A stretch of 64,000 nt of DNA from Neobacillus fumarioli NBRC 102428 (lineage in GTDB: Bacteria > Bacillota > Bacilli > Bacillales > Cytobacillaceae): contig NZ_BCUZ01000004.1 in assembly GCF_001591485.1 (NCBI RefSeq), forward strand, positions 18,976 to 82,975. The letters are read 5' to 3'. Shown here piece by piece: positions 38,142-47,490 of this stretch. Position 1 is the first letter of the stretch; every line of letters starts with the position of its first letter. Below the pieces are notes generated by a model that was not told where the DNA came from, did not search any database, and saw nothing but the letters and a program-made list of their open reading frames with translations. Position numbers and translations under genes: made by a program.

Positions 38142-38461
38142 TATTCTTTAGCTACGGCCGTAACGGTCCCGTCAGGAGCAATTTCAACAGATCCGCCATT
38201 TCCACAGCCTTTTGTATCTTTTAAATACCCTCCTGTTTTTAGTTCATCAAGGGTAGGAATTCTATTGTTATCCATTTGATAAGCTTGTACCTGCGCCTGA
38301 ACCATCTTTACATATGCTTCGCACCCCTTTGTGTTAATATTTTTATTATGTTTCGTAACATTTGGGATCGTAATGATCAAGATGACCGAGATAATAAGCA
38401 TAACGATCATCATCTCAATCAGGGTAAATCCTTTTTCATTATTTCGTTTTTTCAATTTCAT
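38141..38461 (-). CDS. comGC: Major competence pseudopilin ComGC
   Basis: ComGC is the main subunit of the competence pilus that binds DNA outside the cell. The 106-residue protein has a basic leader, the prepilin site EKGFTLIEMMIVMLIISVILI, and paired Cys (TKGCEAYV and TKGCGNGG) that form the structural disulfide known in ComGC. ATG at 38461 follows GGAGG by 8 nt. Confidence 0.96.
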   Translation of the reverse strand: MKLKKRNNEKGFTLIEMMIVMLIISVILIITIPNVTKHNKNINTKGCEAYVKMVQAQVQAYQMDNNRIPTLDELKTGGYLKDTKGCGNGGSVEIAPDGTVTAVAKE

Positions 38462-38479
38462 AATTTCAACCTCCAAATT

Positions 38480-39511
38480 TTAAATCGCGTCTAACAAGTG
38501 GAACATTGGCAAAAGAATCGCTAAATACATTGACACAACTATAAATCCGATAAAGAGATAAAGGATCGGCTGAAGCAATTTAAAGCTTTTTTCAATTAAA
38601 GTTTCCATTTTCGTTAAACATCTCCTGCTGAAAAACAGCAACTCTTGTTCAAGCCTTCCATTATCCTGCCCGTGCTTGATTACCATTGGAAATTCTGCCT
38701 CAAAGATAGAATAGGATGCCACAATTGACTCCAATCTCTCCCCGCCCGCGAGCTTCAACTTAATTTCTTTGCCCAACTGACTATAAAATAATTGTCTTTT
38801 GTTATGTTCAAAAAGGAATAATGCTTCTGAGATGGAAATGCCCCCGGATAATAGGAAACTTAATTGAATGGAAAAATAGTGGTTAAAGAGCAATTTAAGA
38901 ATTTTTCCAATAATCGGAATGCGAACAAGCATGGCTCGCTGCATCAAAATGGAAAATTTGCGGAATACGAAAAAATAGTAAATAGCCGCTATACAAATAA
39001 ACACAAGCAGCAATTCAATGGCGGTCGGAAAATATTGATCGAAGGCGTAGATCACTTTCGTAAAAAAATTCTCCTTCAGCCCAAGAGATTTAAACAAATC
39101 AGTAAATCTTGGGAGCAGCGTATGCTCAACGAAAATAAATAGAAAACCAGTAATGGAAAGAAGTACGATTGGATACTGAAGCAGTTTAAACAATTTCTTC
39201 ATATCCCGATCCTTTAATAATGTCAGGCTGCTTCCCTCTTGCAATGCTTCAGCAAAGCTGCCGTGTTGTTCGGCAAAATAGACATAGCCGATTAAATCCT
39301 TGTTAAATCCTAAACCTTCCAAGACATCATGAAATGGCAATCCTTTTTTCAACTTTACTAAACAATCCTCTAGTTCCTCCTTTCGATAATTAGGTAAAGG
39401 CAATGATATAGATACAATTGCTTCAGCAATTGGATATCCCCTTGACAATAATTCCCCTAATTGTTTCAAAAAATTTGCTTGTTCATTTAATGTCCATTTA
39501 TGTCTCCTCAT
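38480..39511 (-). CDS. comGB: Competence membrane protein ComGB
   Basis: ComGB is the GspF/PilC-like inner-membrane platform for pilus assembly. The 343 residues form two repeated cytoplasmic helical domains (about 20-110 and 200-300) and three membrane helices (about 120-140, 160-180 and the C-terminal segment PILYLFIGFIVVSMYLAILLPMF). ATG at 39511 overlaps the comGA end by 14 nt; its ribosome site is weak, so translation may depend on coupling to comGA. Confidence 0.94.
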   Translation of the reverse strand: MRRHKWTLNEQANFLKQLGELLSRGYPIAEAIVSISLPLPNYRKEELEDCLVKLKKGLPFHDVLEGLGFNKDLIGYVYFAEQHGSFAEALQEGSSLTLLKDRDMKKLFKLLQYPIVLLSITGFLFIFVEHTLLPRFTDLFKSLGLKENFFTKVIYAFDQYFPTAIELLLVFICIAAIYYFFVFRKFSILMQRAMLVRIPIIGKILKLLFNHYFSIQLSFLLSGGISISEALFLFEHNKRQLFYSQLGKEIKLKLAGGERLESIVASYSIFEAEFPMVIKHGQDNGRLEQELLFFSRRCLTKMETLIEKSFKLLQPILYLFIGFIVVSMYLAILLPMFHLLDAI

Positions 39512-40616
39512 AGTTGTACACCAGCCGATCATATTCCGACATTTTAATATATCCAAGGGCGATTCCCTTACGAATGACATCTTTGACCGTTCGATAATTT
39601 ACTTCGATCTCTTCGCCTTTGGCCGCTTTCATGGCTGCAGTTAAGTTTCTTCCTGATAAGAGTTCAAAGACACTTGCCCGTTTCCATCTTCCGTAGGAAT
39701 AACAATAAGGCAAACAATCCCCATTGCAAAACGGGCAGGAAAGCTCCACTAATCTCTGGGCAGTGACGGCAATAAGTGTCTGCTCTACCTCAAGCCAATT
39801 GACACCAAACTCATGAAGACGGTAAACCGCACCCTTGGCATCTCGAGTATGCATCGTGCTGAGCACTAAGTGCCCTGTTAACGAAGCCCTTACAGCAATC
39901 TTTGCGGTTTCGGCATCCCTGATTTCGCCTACCATAATAATGTCAGGATCATGCCGCAAAATCGCCTTTAGCCCGGCAGCATACGTAACGCCAGCTTTTT
40001 CATTTACTTGAACCTGCAGAACGGAATCATAATTTTTTTCGATTGGGTCTTCAAGGGTAATGACATTGCGATGAAATAAGTGAGCGGTTTCATTCAAGAG
40101 GGAATATAATGTCGTGGTTTTCCCACTGCCAGTCGGCCCGGTAAAAATAATTAATCCGTGTGCATGTTTTAACAATGCCAGAAGTTTTCTTGTCATTTCC
40201 GGAAACAAGGAAAGTTGATGGAAAGGAATTTGTTCTTGTTGCGGCAAGAGCCGTATTACTAAACTCTCCCGGTTATTGGATGGAAGCGTGGAAAGCCTGA
40301 GCCCCATTAACTCACCGTTAACATCACAAAAAATTGAACCGTTTTGCGGACGTCTGCGTTCACCGATATCCATATTCGCTATAAATTTAAAATGGGAAAT
40401 TAATCTGTCGCAATCCTCTTTTGGAAGTGTCAGTCGAGGAATCAGTTTGTTGGTTAAACGAATTTGTATCAGGGTGTCATCTTTCCGGGGAATAATGTGA
40501 AGATCTGTCGCTTGGTTTCTAGCCGCATCCGCAATAATCCGGTCCGCCAGAATTTCAATATCGCTTACAATAAGAAACACCACCTTTTTTTGTTGTCTCT
40601 TAAAGTATTTCGACAC
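39498..40616 (-). CDS. comGA: Competence traffic ATPase ComGA
   Basis: ComGA is the GspE/PilB-type ATPase that powers pseudopilus assembly. The 372 residues include Walker A GPTGSGKTTTLYSLL, the Asp box ITLEDPIE, Walker B ILRHDPDIIMVGEIRDAET and the His box LVLSTMHTRDA, then a Cys cluster CPFCNGDCLPYC. GTG at 40616 lies 13 nt after AGGAGG; homology would place the start about 17 codons later (before SDIEILADRII) where no ATG, GTG or TTG fits well, so the exact start is open. Confidence 0.95.
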   Translation of the reverse strand: MSKYFKRQQKKVVFLIVSDIEILADRIIADAARNQATDLHIIPRKDDTLIQIRLTNKLIPRLTLPKEDCDRLISHFKFIANMDIGERRRPQNGSIFCDVNGELMGLRLSTLPSNNRESLVIRLLPQQEQIPFHQLSLFPEMTRKLLALLKHAHGLIIFTGPTGSGKTTTLYSLLNETAHLFHRNVITLEDPIEKNYDSVLQVQVNEKAGVTYAAGLKAILRHDPDIIMVGEIRDAETAKIAVRASLTGHLVLSTMHTRDAKGAVYRLHEFGVNWLEVEQTLIAVTAQRLVELSCPFCNGDCLPYCYSYGRWKRASVFELLSGRNLTAAMKAAKGEEIEVNYRTVKDVIRKGIALGYIKMSEYDRLVYNYEET

Positions 40617-40666
40617 TATTCTTGTTTTTCCTCCTATTTATTTAAATTTTTTTAAAACAATTGGTG

Positions 40667-40685
40667 GATAATTCCCGGAATTATC
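40667..40685. repeat. 19-bp palindrome upstream of comGA
   Basis: GATAATTCC-C-GGAATTATC is a perfect 9-bp inverted repeat around one base, about 50 nt upstream of comGA. It has operator-like symmetry. The rest of the 215-nt gap is A/T-rich, without a convincing ComK box pair. Confidence 0.5.
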
Positions 40686-40807
40686 AATCATCATTATTTA
40701 CTTTGAACTTTTTTGGCCTTTAAATAGAAAACTCATACTTTGGGTACAAGTTTGGATTCAACAATAACAGAAATCCTATTATTAACTCTTTAGGAGCGAC
40801 TCATACA

Positions 40808-40832
40808 GCATGAGAACAAGTGGTTCTCATGC
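40808..40832. terminator. Hairpin after the siderophore permease gene
   Basis: GCATGAGAAC and GTTCTCATGC pair around a five-base loop. The T run lies on the plus side; on the minus strand, where the operon ends, no T run follows, so it may act mainly as an mRNA end-protecting stem. Confidence 0.5.
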
Positions 40833-41839
40833 TATTTTTTCAATAACAAATAAATAAAATACGGTGCTCCGATAAAGGAAACGACAATTCCTGCGGGCAT
40901 GCCATCAGGACTTGCTATATTTCTTCCAATCGTATCGGCTAAGAGCAGAAGCCAACTTCCGATGAGGACGGCGATTGGAAGAAATAATTGATGTCTCGGT
41001 CCTACTAATGCTTTGGCAATATGGGGGGCCATCAGTCCAATAAAGGAGATGCCTCCTGTTACGGAAACGGCGGAAGCGGCAAGCGCAACCGCGGATAAAA
41101 GGAGCATCATTCGTTCCTTTTCGATTGCTAGGCCTAAACCGATCGCTACCGGTTCATTTAAGGAAAGAAGATTTAGGCGTTGAGCTTTGTATAAAGTAAA
41201 AGGAAGCAGGACAATGAGCCATGGAAGAATCGCCCAAATAAATGGCCAATCCGTTCCCCAAATGGTTCCAGCAAGCCATTTAGCTATAAAATCTACCTTT
41301 TGCCGTTCACTTGAAGAAATAAGGACGATCATCACACCCGATAAAGCCATAGAAAATCCGAAACCGGTTAACACAAGCCGTATAGGGGCAAACCCAGAGC
41401 TTCGTTTATATGAAAAGATATAAATCAGAGAAGTCGTCAATAAGCTGCCTATAAAGGCAGAAATGGGAAGCAAGTATAGAAACGGGCCCACTTCAATTGG
41501 AAAATATAAAAAGAAGATGGCAACGGCCACACCTGCTCCGGAGTTAATTCCGATAATTCCAGGGTCCGCCAACTCATTTCGTGTAATACCTTGCAATATT
41601 GAACCCGACAGAGCAAGCGCCATGCCGGCTAAAAGCGTAATAATGATCCGCGGCAAACGAATAGAGAAAAGGATAAACTCCTCCTGAAATGTCCCTTGCC
41701 CGAAAAAAGTTGGCAGCAAGCGTTGATATGAAAGTGATGCATCACCAAGTCCCAAACCGGTAGCAACAGTTAGCACAATAAGGACAAGTAAGCTGATAAA
41801 CGTCAATCGTTGTTTTGTCACCAAATCTGCTTGAATCAT
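40832..41839 (-). CDS. Iron-siderophore ABC transporter permease (FecCD family)
   Basis: A 335-residue polytopic protein of the FecCD/BtuC family with about ten membrane helices. Hallmarks are LSIRLPRIIITLLAGMALALSGSILQGITRNELADPGIIGINSGAG near the N-terminus and the ATPase-contact segment GGISFIGLMAPHIAKALVG toward the end. It overlaps the preceding permease gene by 4 nt. The two permeases likely form a heterodimer. Substrate cannot be read from sequence. Confidence 0.94.
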   Translation of the reverse strand: MIQADLVTKQRLTFISLLVLIVLTVATGLGLGDASLSYQRLLPTFFGQGTFQEEFILFSIRLPRIIITLLAGMALALSGSILQGITRNELADPGIIGINSGAGVAVAIFFLYFPIEVGPFLYLLPISAFIGSLLTTSLIYIFSYKRSSGFAPIRLVLTGFGFSMALSGVMIVLISSSERQKVDFIAKWLAGTIWGTDWPFIWAILPWLIVLLPFTLYKAQRLNLLSLNEPVAIGLGLAIEKERMMLLLSAVALAASAVSVTGGISFIGLMAPHIAKALVGPRHQLFLPIAVLIGSWLLLLADTIGRNIASPDGMPAGIVVSFIGAPYFIYLLLKK

Positions 41840-42840
41840 GAAAACTTCCCTCCTTTATGAACTACGAATAAGAAGAAAGGAAGACCAATAACAGCAACAA
41901 TGGCAGCAATAGGCGTTTCATATGGCGCGTTGATCGTCCGACCGATTGTATCTGCAAGCAGCATAAAGGAAGCACCAACAATGGCGGACATCGGCAGAAT
42001 AAAGCGATAGTCCGTTCCAATAATGGCACGAACGATATGAGGAACCATTAAACCGATAAATGTCATATTCCCGACAAGGGCGACGGAAGCACCGGCTAAT
42101 AGAATGATGACAATAAAGAGCAAGAATTTAATTGTCGCTGTATTTTGCCCTAAGCCAATCGCTAACTCTTCACTTAAACTAAGAACCGTCAGCTGTCTGG
42201 ACAGCAGGAAGGAAACAATAATTCCAACGACAATGAAAGGAGCTATGATTTTAAGCTGACTCCATGATACGCCAATTAACCCTCCTGATGTCCACAACGC
42301 CACATCTTTTGAAATCTTAAAATAAAGCCCAACCCCTTGCGCAACAGCACTAAGAAAAGCGGAAACAGCAGCGCCGGCTAACACGATTCGAAGTGGGGAA
42401 AGCCCGCCTTTTTTCACTACGCCAATGCCGAAGACCATGAACGCACCAACAGCAGCACCGACGAAACAAGCTAACGTAATCGACAAATAATCCGTTGAAG
42501 AAACAAAAGCGAGCGTAATAGCTAATGCCGAATTAGCACCGAATGTCAAACCAAGCAAGCCGGGATCTGCAAGCGGATTTCTCGTCAATCCTTGCATGAT
42601 CGCTCCGGAGATGGCAAGAGCAGCTCCAACGAAAATGCCTGCAACTTCTCTTGGCAAGCGAATGTCACGGATAAGGGAAATATGTTCTGACGAAGCTTGG
42701 GATGTCAAAGCGAGCCACACATCTTTGAATTCCGTATGAGCTGCACCTAAAACACATGCTTCGAAAAAAATGACAGCAAAGATCAAAATAGCTGTTATGA
42801 ATTTGTAAACATATGGAATCTTATGTGTTTGTTCTTGCAT
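41836..42840 (-). CDS. Iron-siderophore ABC transporter permease (FecCD family)
   Basis: A 334-residue paralogue of the following permease, again with RDIRLPREVAGIFVGAALAISGAIMQGLTRNPLADPGLLG and GNMTFIGLMVPHIVRAIIG. Paired permeases of this kind occur in YfiZ-YfhA, FeuBC and FhuBG systems. It follows the binding protein gene by about 50 nt. Confidence 0.94.
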   Translation of the reverse strand: MQEQTHKIPYVYKFITAILIFAVIFFEACVLGAAHTEFKDVWLALTSQASSEHISLIRDIRLPREVAGIFVGAALAISGAIMQGLTRNPLADPGLLGLTFGANSALAITLAFVSSTDYLSITLACFVGAAVGAFMVFGIGVVKKGGLSPLRIVLAGAAVSAFLSAVAQGVGLYFKISKDVALWTSGGLIGVSWSQLKIIAPFIVVGIIVSFLLSRQLTVLSLSEELAIGLGQNTATIKFLLFIVIILLAGASVALVGNMTFIGLMVPHIVRAIIGTDYRFILPMSAIVGASFMLLADTIGRTINAPYETPIAAIVAVIGLPFFLFVVHKGGKFS

Positions 42841-42890
42841 GTTTCCTCATCTTCCTATTATGGAAAAGGATTTCTTATTGAAAAGATTTC

Positions 42891-43799
42891 CTATTTACCA
42901 AGAAATTTGTTACGAAAGAAATCTAGTTGGTAATCGAGCGTCAATGGATCGTTAAAATAAAATTCTTTCGCATTGGCAACAAAAACATGATGATTTTTCA
43001 CTGCCGGAATATTTTTATAGGTAGCGGTCTCTTCAAAGGACGTTTTTGAATCAATATTTTGACTAATAATCAAGTAATCTCCTGTATACTGCGGAAGAAC
43101 TTCCGGACTAATAGCGTAGTAGCCCTGTTTTAGCGCCATTTCTTTCACTTTTTCTGGCATTTTTAATTTCATGGCTTGATAAAGAATTTCAGTTCCTCGT
43201 CCCCAGTTATTACCGAAAACGTAAAGTTGTTTGTCGAAGTTTTCAATAACAGAAACTGTCGCATTTTCACCAATTTTTTCCTTGATTTCTTTGCCCGTTT
43301 CTTCGGCACGTTTCTTAAAGTCTTCAACCCAAGCACGCGCTTCTTTTTCTTTGTTTAATAGTTTTCCAATTTCAATATGCTGGGTTAAATAATCGACTTT
43401 TCCATATGTAAATGTAACGGTAGGAGCTATTTTCTTTAATTTATCAATATTTTTTGTGGTCGATAAGCCAATGATTAAATCCGGTTGTAAGGAAATGATT
43501 TTTTCGATATTTTCTTCAGATACTTCTTGGACATTTTTTAATTTGTCTTGAAAACGTGGGTTCATTTTCGACCATGAATCGACTCCGACAAGTGGGACGC
43601 CTAACGCCATGACATTTCCCGCAAATGACGACAAGACGATGACACGTTTCGGATGTGCCGGAACTTTAACCGGCCCATTCTCTGACTGGTATATGATCGT
43701 ATCAGACTTGCTTATCTTTTTGTCAGTTAAGGGTGAGCTTGAGCAAGCACTAAGTAAAAGTATTAAAAAAAGCAAAAATGGGATGACTTTGTTTCTCAT
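42891..43799 (-). CDS. Siderophore-binding lipoprotein
   Basis: A 302-residue class III solute-binding protein that captures ferric siderophore outside the membrane. The lipoprotein signal is KVIPFLLFLILLLSACSSS, with the lipidated Cys in LSAC (Cys19). Two lobes (about 50-160 and 185-302) are joined by a long helix (IGKLLNKEKEARAWVEDFKKR), and the first lobe starts VPAHPKRVIVLSSFAGNVMALG. Its ATG overlaps the end of the ATPase gene by 4 nt. Confidence 0.94.
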   Translation of the reverse strand: MRNKVIPFLLFLILLLSACSSSPLTDKKISKSDTIIYQSENGPVKVPAHPKRVIVLSSFAGNVMALGVPLVGVDSWSKMNPRFQDKLKNVQEVSEENIEKIISLQPDLIIGLSTTKNIDKLKKIAPTVTFTYGKVDYLTQHIEIGKLLNKEKEARAWVEDFKKRAEETGKEIKEKIGENATVSVIENFDKQLYVFGNNWGRGTEILYQAMKLKMPEKVKEMALKQGYYAISPEVLPQYTGDYLIISQNIDSKTSFEETATYKNIPAVKNHHVFVANAKEFYFNDPLTLDYQLDFFRNKFLGK

Positions 43800-44593
43800 A
43801 TTGTAACTCCTTTTAATAAGTTATAGGTCATTAACATCGGTTTATTCGTCCGCGGATCGCGTCCGATTTCAGCATCGATTTGGTAGACTTCTTTGAGTAC
43901 GTCACGGGTCATTACTTCTTCAGAACTTCCGGCTTTCACAATTTGGCCGGTTTTTAACGCGATTATGTAATCAGCAAAGCGTGCTGCTTGGTTTAAATCA
44001 TGAAGAACCATGACGATTGTACGGCCTTGTTGAACATTTAGCTTCTCAAGAAGTTCCAATATTTCTAATTGATGAGCCATATCTAAATATGTAGTTGGTT
44101 CGTCCAGAAAAATAATGTCCGTATCTTGAGCAAGTGCCATTGCAATCCAAACACGTTGGCGTTGACCACCGGACAGCGCGTCAACCGACTGATCTTTAAA
44201 TTCACTCGTTCTGGTCACTTGAAGTGCCCATTCGATCATCTCATAATCCCTTTTTGTTAATGGACCGAAACCTTTTTGATACGGAAAGCGGCCGTACGAA
44301 ACAAGTTCAGCAACCGTTAGTCCGCTTACACTTTCCGGTGTTTGCGGGAGAATCGCCATTTTCCTGGCAAGTGCTTTGGTATTTTCATTAGCGATGTTTT
44401 TCCCGTCTAATATCACCGCTCCCGATTCATACTTGTGAATTCGTGTGATTGCTTTAAGCAACGTTGATTTTCCGCAGCCATTTGCCCCAATAATAGCGGT
44501 AATTTTTCGATCGGGAATTCCAATGCTGAGATCTTTCACAATAATCCGTTCACCGTAGCCAATGTTTAAATGTTTTGTATATAGTCGGACCAT
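43796..44593 (-). CDS. Iron-siderophore ABC transporter ATPase (FecE/YusV-like)
   Basis: The 265-residue ATPase drives ferric siderophore import. It shows Walker A GANGCGKST, signature LSGGQRQRVWIAMALAQ, Walker B IIFLDEPTTYLD and the switch His in VLHDLNQ. ATG at 44593 follows AAAGGA closely and GGGGTG at 8 nt; a longer reading to 44668 would run through the Fur box. It is first in the order ATPase, binding protein, permease, permease. Confidence 0.95.
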   Translation of the reverse strand: MVRLYTKHLNIGYGERIIVKDLSIGIPDRKITAIIGANGCGKSTLLKAITRIHKYESGAVILDGKNIANENTKALARKMAILPQTPESVSGLTVAELVSYGRFPYQKGFGPLTKRDYEMIEWALQVTRTSEFKDQSVDALSGGQRQRVWIAMALAQDTDIIFLDEPTTYLDMAHQLEILELLEKLNVQQGRTIVMVLHDLNQAARFADYIIALKTGQIVKAGSSEEVMTRDVLKEVYQIDAEIGRDPRTNKPMLMTYNLLKGVTI

Positions 44594-44612
44594 GTTCCTT
44601 TCACCCCGTAAT

Positions 44613-44627
44613 TGATAATGATTATCA
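44613..44627. promoter_or_regulatory. Fur box for the siderophore operon
   Basis: TGATAATGATTATCA is a perfect 7-1-7 Fur/ferric uptake box, 20 bp before the ATPase start codon. Iron repression of the operon is the expected outcome. Confidence 0.9.
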
Positions 44628-44711
44628 CTTTCACTTAAAAATATAATGAGATTACACCTTTCTGTCAATTATTTTTCATTGTAAAAGAAAAGAATTCCGT
44701 TTATATTTAAT

Positions 44712-44733
44712 TGAGAATGAATTTCATTATCGT
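44712..44733. promoter_or_regulatory. Fur-like box for the divergent reductase
   Basis: TGAGAATGAATTTCA and an overlapping right half CATTATC resemble degenerate, overlapping 7-1-7 Fur sites, about 25 bp before the reductase start. Confidence 0.65.
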
Positions 44734-44753
44734 ATATATAAGGAGAGAATAAT

Positions 44754-45802
44754 ATGAAAACTCAAGATCTTTTTGATGTTACAATAATTGGCGGTGGACC
44801 TGCAGGACTTTACGCCGCGTTTTACAGTGGATTAAGAGAAATGAAAACAAAGATCATTGAATATCAGGCAGAATTAGGTGGAAAACTGCATACTTACCCC
44901 GAAAAAATAATCTGGGACGTCGGTGGATTGCCGCCTGTTCCCGGGAAGCAATTAAGAGAACAACTGGTCAATCAAGGATTAACCTTTGAACCGGAGATAG
45001 TTTTAAATGAAAAAATTGAATGGATCGAGCGAAATGAAGAAGGGATTTTTGTCTTAACCGCTCTTTCAGGACAAAAGCATTATTCTAAAACAGTTATTGT
45101 TGCCGTAGGAACTGGGATTATAACTCCGCAAAAGCTAAACATTAAAGGTGCCGAAAGATTTGAAGTCACAAATTTAAATTATGCGATAAAGTCGTTGAAG
45201 CATTTCAAAAACAAAACAGTGATCATATCAGGCGGCAGCGATTCGCCGTAGATTGGGCCAATGAACTGATGACAGTTGCGAAGAAAGTATACATCACATA
45301 TCGAAAAGATCAGCTAGTCGGTCACGAAGCACAAGTCAAACGGCTCTTGAACAGTCCAGCTATTTGCTTATCCCATACTTCGATTACCCAATTGATTACT
45401 TCTGCCGATCATGAAGTCATTGAACAAGTGGAACTGACCAATCACGAGACAGGAGAGATTTTCTGTTTGCCGATCGATGAAGTTGTTATTTGTCATGGCT
45501 ACAAGCAGGATACTTCGTTATGGAAAAAGAGCAGTTTACCTATCATGTTAAAGGATGATTTTTATATTGAAGGAAATGCAATGGGGGAATCTTCCGTTCC
45601 CGGTCTTTATGCAGCCGGAGATATTTTAAGCCATGAAGGGAAACTGAATTTGATCGCAGGCGCCTTTCAAGATGCCGCAAACGCCGTAAATCGTGCGAAG
45701 AAATATATCGAGCCGAACGCCGAAAGATTTGCCATGGTTTCTTCTCATAATGACAGATTTACGTCTCGTAATCGGGAAATTATGAAACAGCTAATGAAGT
45801 AG
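44754..45802 (+). pseudogene. YcgT/YumC-like flavin NAD(P)H reductase, one-base frameshift
   Basis: This thioredoxin-reductase-like protein resembles the ferredoxin/flavodoxin-NADP reductases YumC and YcgT; in B. subtilis YcgT is iron-regulated. The first frame (161 good residues) has the FAD motif [16 protein letters not shown] and runs to [10 protein letters not shown], then stops at 45251. A second frame picks up from AVDWANELM and continues to 45802 with SVPGLYAAGDI and the C-terminal FAD contact. The junction GATTCGCCGTAGATTGG would read DSAVDW if one G were added after TCG, so a single-base deletion near 45244 (true or sequencing error) explains both. Intact, it would have about 350 residues. 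Confidence 0.88.
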
Positions 45803-45994
45803 TTTAGATCTTGTTGATAAATGAGATTTCAGTAAAAACATAAAGAATGTTAGCACAAGAAAAAACTCACAATATAAAAAGGGCCTATTATAGCCCTGGT
45901 AAACAACTAATAAAAAAACCATTATTTACATTATCAGTCCTTTTATTTTATAATAAAGAATAAAGGTATTCGTGAGAGACAAGGAGGGGTACAT

Positions 45995-46243
45995 ATGGAT
46001 CGCATGTTCAGGGTATTAGGTTTTTGGACTGGTATTTTTACGATCATGTTTTATTTAGGCGACATGAATAAAACCGCACTGCTCTTCTTAGCTCAAACCG
46101 GCTTCTTTGTTTTGCTCAGCTATCTGAAACTTTCCGAACGTATGTATATGTACATTTTCGGAGCGTATTTAACTATTTTCTTCGTAGGCTTTACTTACTG
46201 GACGACCTTCATGATGCCTTTAAAGGGACCTCTTGGCCAATAG
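45995..46243 (+). CDS. yqgY: DUF2626 membrane protein (YqgY)
   Basis: An 82-residue protein with three hydrophobic helices (about 7-22, 28-45 and 50-75). The opening DRMFRVLGFWTGIFTIMFYLGDM is the DUF2626 hallmark. GGAGGGG lies before the ATG and a TATAAT-like element is seen about 45 nt upstream. Function unknown. It converges with the MidA-type methyltransferase gene. Confidence 0.9.
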   Translation: MDRMFRVLGFWTGIFTIMFYLGDMNKTALLFLAQTGFFVLLSYLKLSERMYMYIFGAYLTIFFVGFTYWTTFMMPLKGPLGQ

Positions 46244-46250
46244 CTTAAAG

Positions 46251-46277
46251 AAACGCCGGATGCAAGATCCGGCGTTT
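46251..46277. terminator. Bidirectional terminator between yqgY and the methyltransferase gene
   Basis: AAACGCCGGAT and ATCCGGCGTTT form an 11-bp stem flanked by T-rich sequence on both strands. Confidence 0.9.
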
Positions 46278-46283
46278 TCCTTT

Positions 46284-47360
46284 TTATTCTTCAAATAACT
46301 CATCTGGATCAAGCACCAGATTCTTTTGCTGGATGACGATATGAAAAAACTCGCTAATTCCTCCCGGCATAATTAAGCTACGTATGGACCTGTTCCGCTT
46401 TCTGATCTCGGAGAAGGGGTTTGGGTCATAATGGTCCGCTAGTTCTTGTAATATTCCAGCCTTTAACAAGAATTCATCCTGCCTCCATTTCGCAACAAAT
46501 GCCAAATTTTCCTGTTCACCCTTTTTCACTAAATAATCCAAATGAAGATGGGTGGTAATATCCATTTCACCGGGATAATGGAGTACATTGGTTATCATTT
46601 GATGCTGGAAGTAACCCCTCAGGCTTCCATTCGTTCGAGCCGGATGCATCCACTCCTCATTCGTATAGCCATAATCTGCTGTCACTACTATTCCTTTCGT
46701 TAAGGCCTGGGAAATTTCGCGCAGCATATTCCCCATTTCTAATGGAATCTCGATTCTCTGCCCATCATTTAACGTAAGCTCGCTTTCCTCAAGAAAAGCC
46801 ACAATATTTGGATTCACCAAAGGAATTTGTTTCTCAATCAATTCCCCATTTTCAACCCCAATCATAATTTCATAGAGATGTCCTTCCGCTTTCTCGATAA
46901 CATGAACCGGCAACGCATCAAAAAGCTCATTCGAAAAAATCATCCCTTCAAAACCTTGCAATTCTTCTAGGCCCTGTAAATGGATAATAGATAATTCTTT
47001 TTGCAGTTTTTGATGATAGGGGCTTGCTTCCACCATAAAATATTGCATAGGCTGTTTGATGGTTTCAGCCCATTCCTGTAAAAATGCTTTCGCAAAGCGG
47101 CCAGTCCCGCCGCCGATTTCACAAAAAGATAAAGGAAGATTCGTTTTGTGGCAAATATGGAAAAACCATTTTGCCAACAGCCGGCCATACACTTCGGAAA
47201 TATTGCTTGTCGTGATAAAGTCTCCTTTACGGCCAATCTTCGGCTGTTCCTTCATGTAATATCCTAGTTCCGGATGATAAAGTACAATACGTATATAATC
47301 TGCGTAGGATATGACTTGGCCTGGAGAATTCAAAATGAACGATTTTAAATAAGGAATCAT
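46284..47360 (-). CDS. MidA-family SAM-dependent methyltransferase
   Basis: The 358-residue protein belongs to the MidA/NDUFAF7 group (COG1565). In mitochondria the homologue methylates an arginine of complex I; the bacterial substrate is unknown. SAM-binding features are FCEIGGGTGRFAKAFLQEW (about 80-98) and YFMVEASPYHQKLQ; also GMIFSNELFDALPVHVIEK and VTADYGYTNEEW, hallmarks of the family. No operon partner is evident. Confidence 0.88.
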   Translation of the reverse strand: MIPYLKSFILNSPGQVISYADYIRIVLYHPELGYYMKEQPKIGRKGDFITTSNISEVYGRLLAKWFFHICHKTNLPLSFCEIGGGTGRFAKAFLQEWAETIKQPMQYFMVEASPYHQKLQKELSIIHLQGLEELQGFEGMIFSNELFDALPVHVIEKAEGHLYEIMIGVENGELIEKQIPLVNPNIVAFLEESELTLNDGQRIEIPLEMGNMLREISQALTKGIVVTADYGYTNEEWMHPARTNGSLRGYFQHQMITNVLHYPGEMDITTHLHLDYLVKKGEQENLAFVAKWRQDEFLLKAGILQELADHYDPNPFSEIRKRNRSIRSLIMPGGISEFFHIVIQQKNLVLDPDELFEE

Positions 47361-47453
47361 GGCTGCTCCTTGACATAGTATTAACTTTATAATAAGTTAG
47401 TAATAGTAGCTTAACAATATCCCCTCCCATTATATGAATAGAACATCCCTTGG

Positions 47454-47483
47454 AAAGACCCTTCTTCACTGAGAAGGGTCTTT
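47454..47483. terminator. Hairpin after yqgX
   Basis: AAAGACCCTTCT and AGAAGGGTCTTT form a 12-bp stem. The longer T run lies on the plus strand; on the minus strand the stem itself ends in TCTTTCC. Confidence 0.65.
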
Positions 47484-47490
47484 CTTTTTT

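Noticed and set aside
40617..40800. ComK boxes upstream of comGA
   Set aside because: A/T-rich stretches give loose AAAA/TTTT matches but no AAAAN5TTTT pair at accepted spacing.
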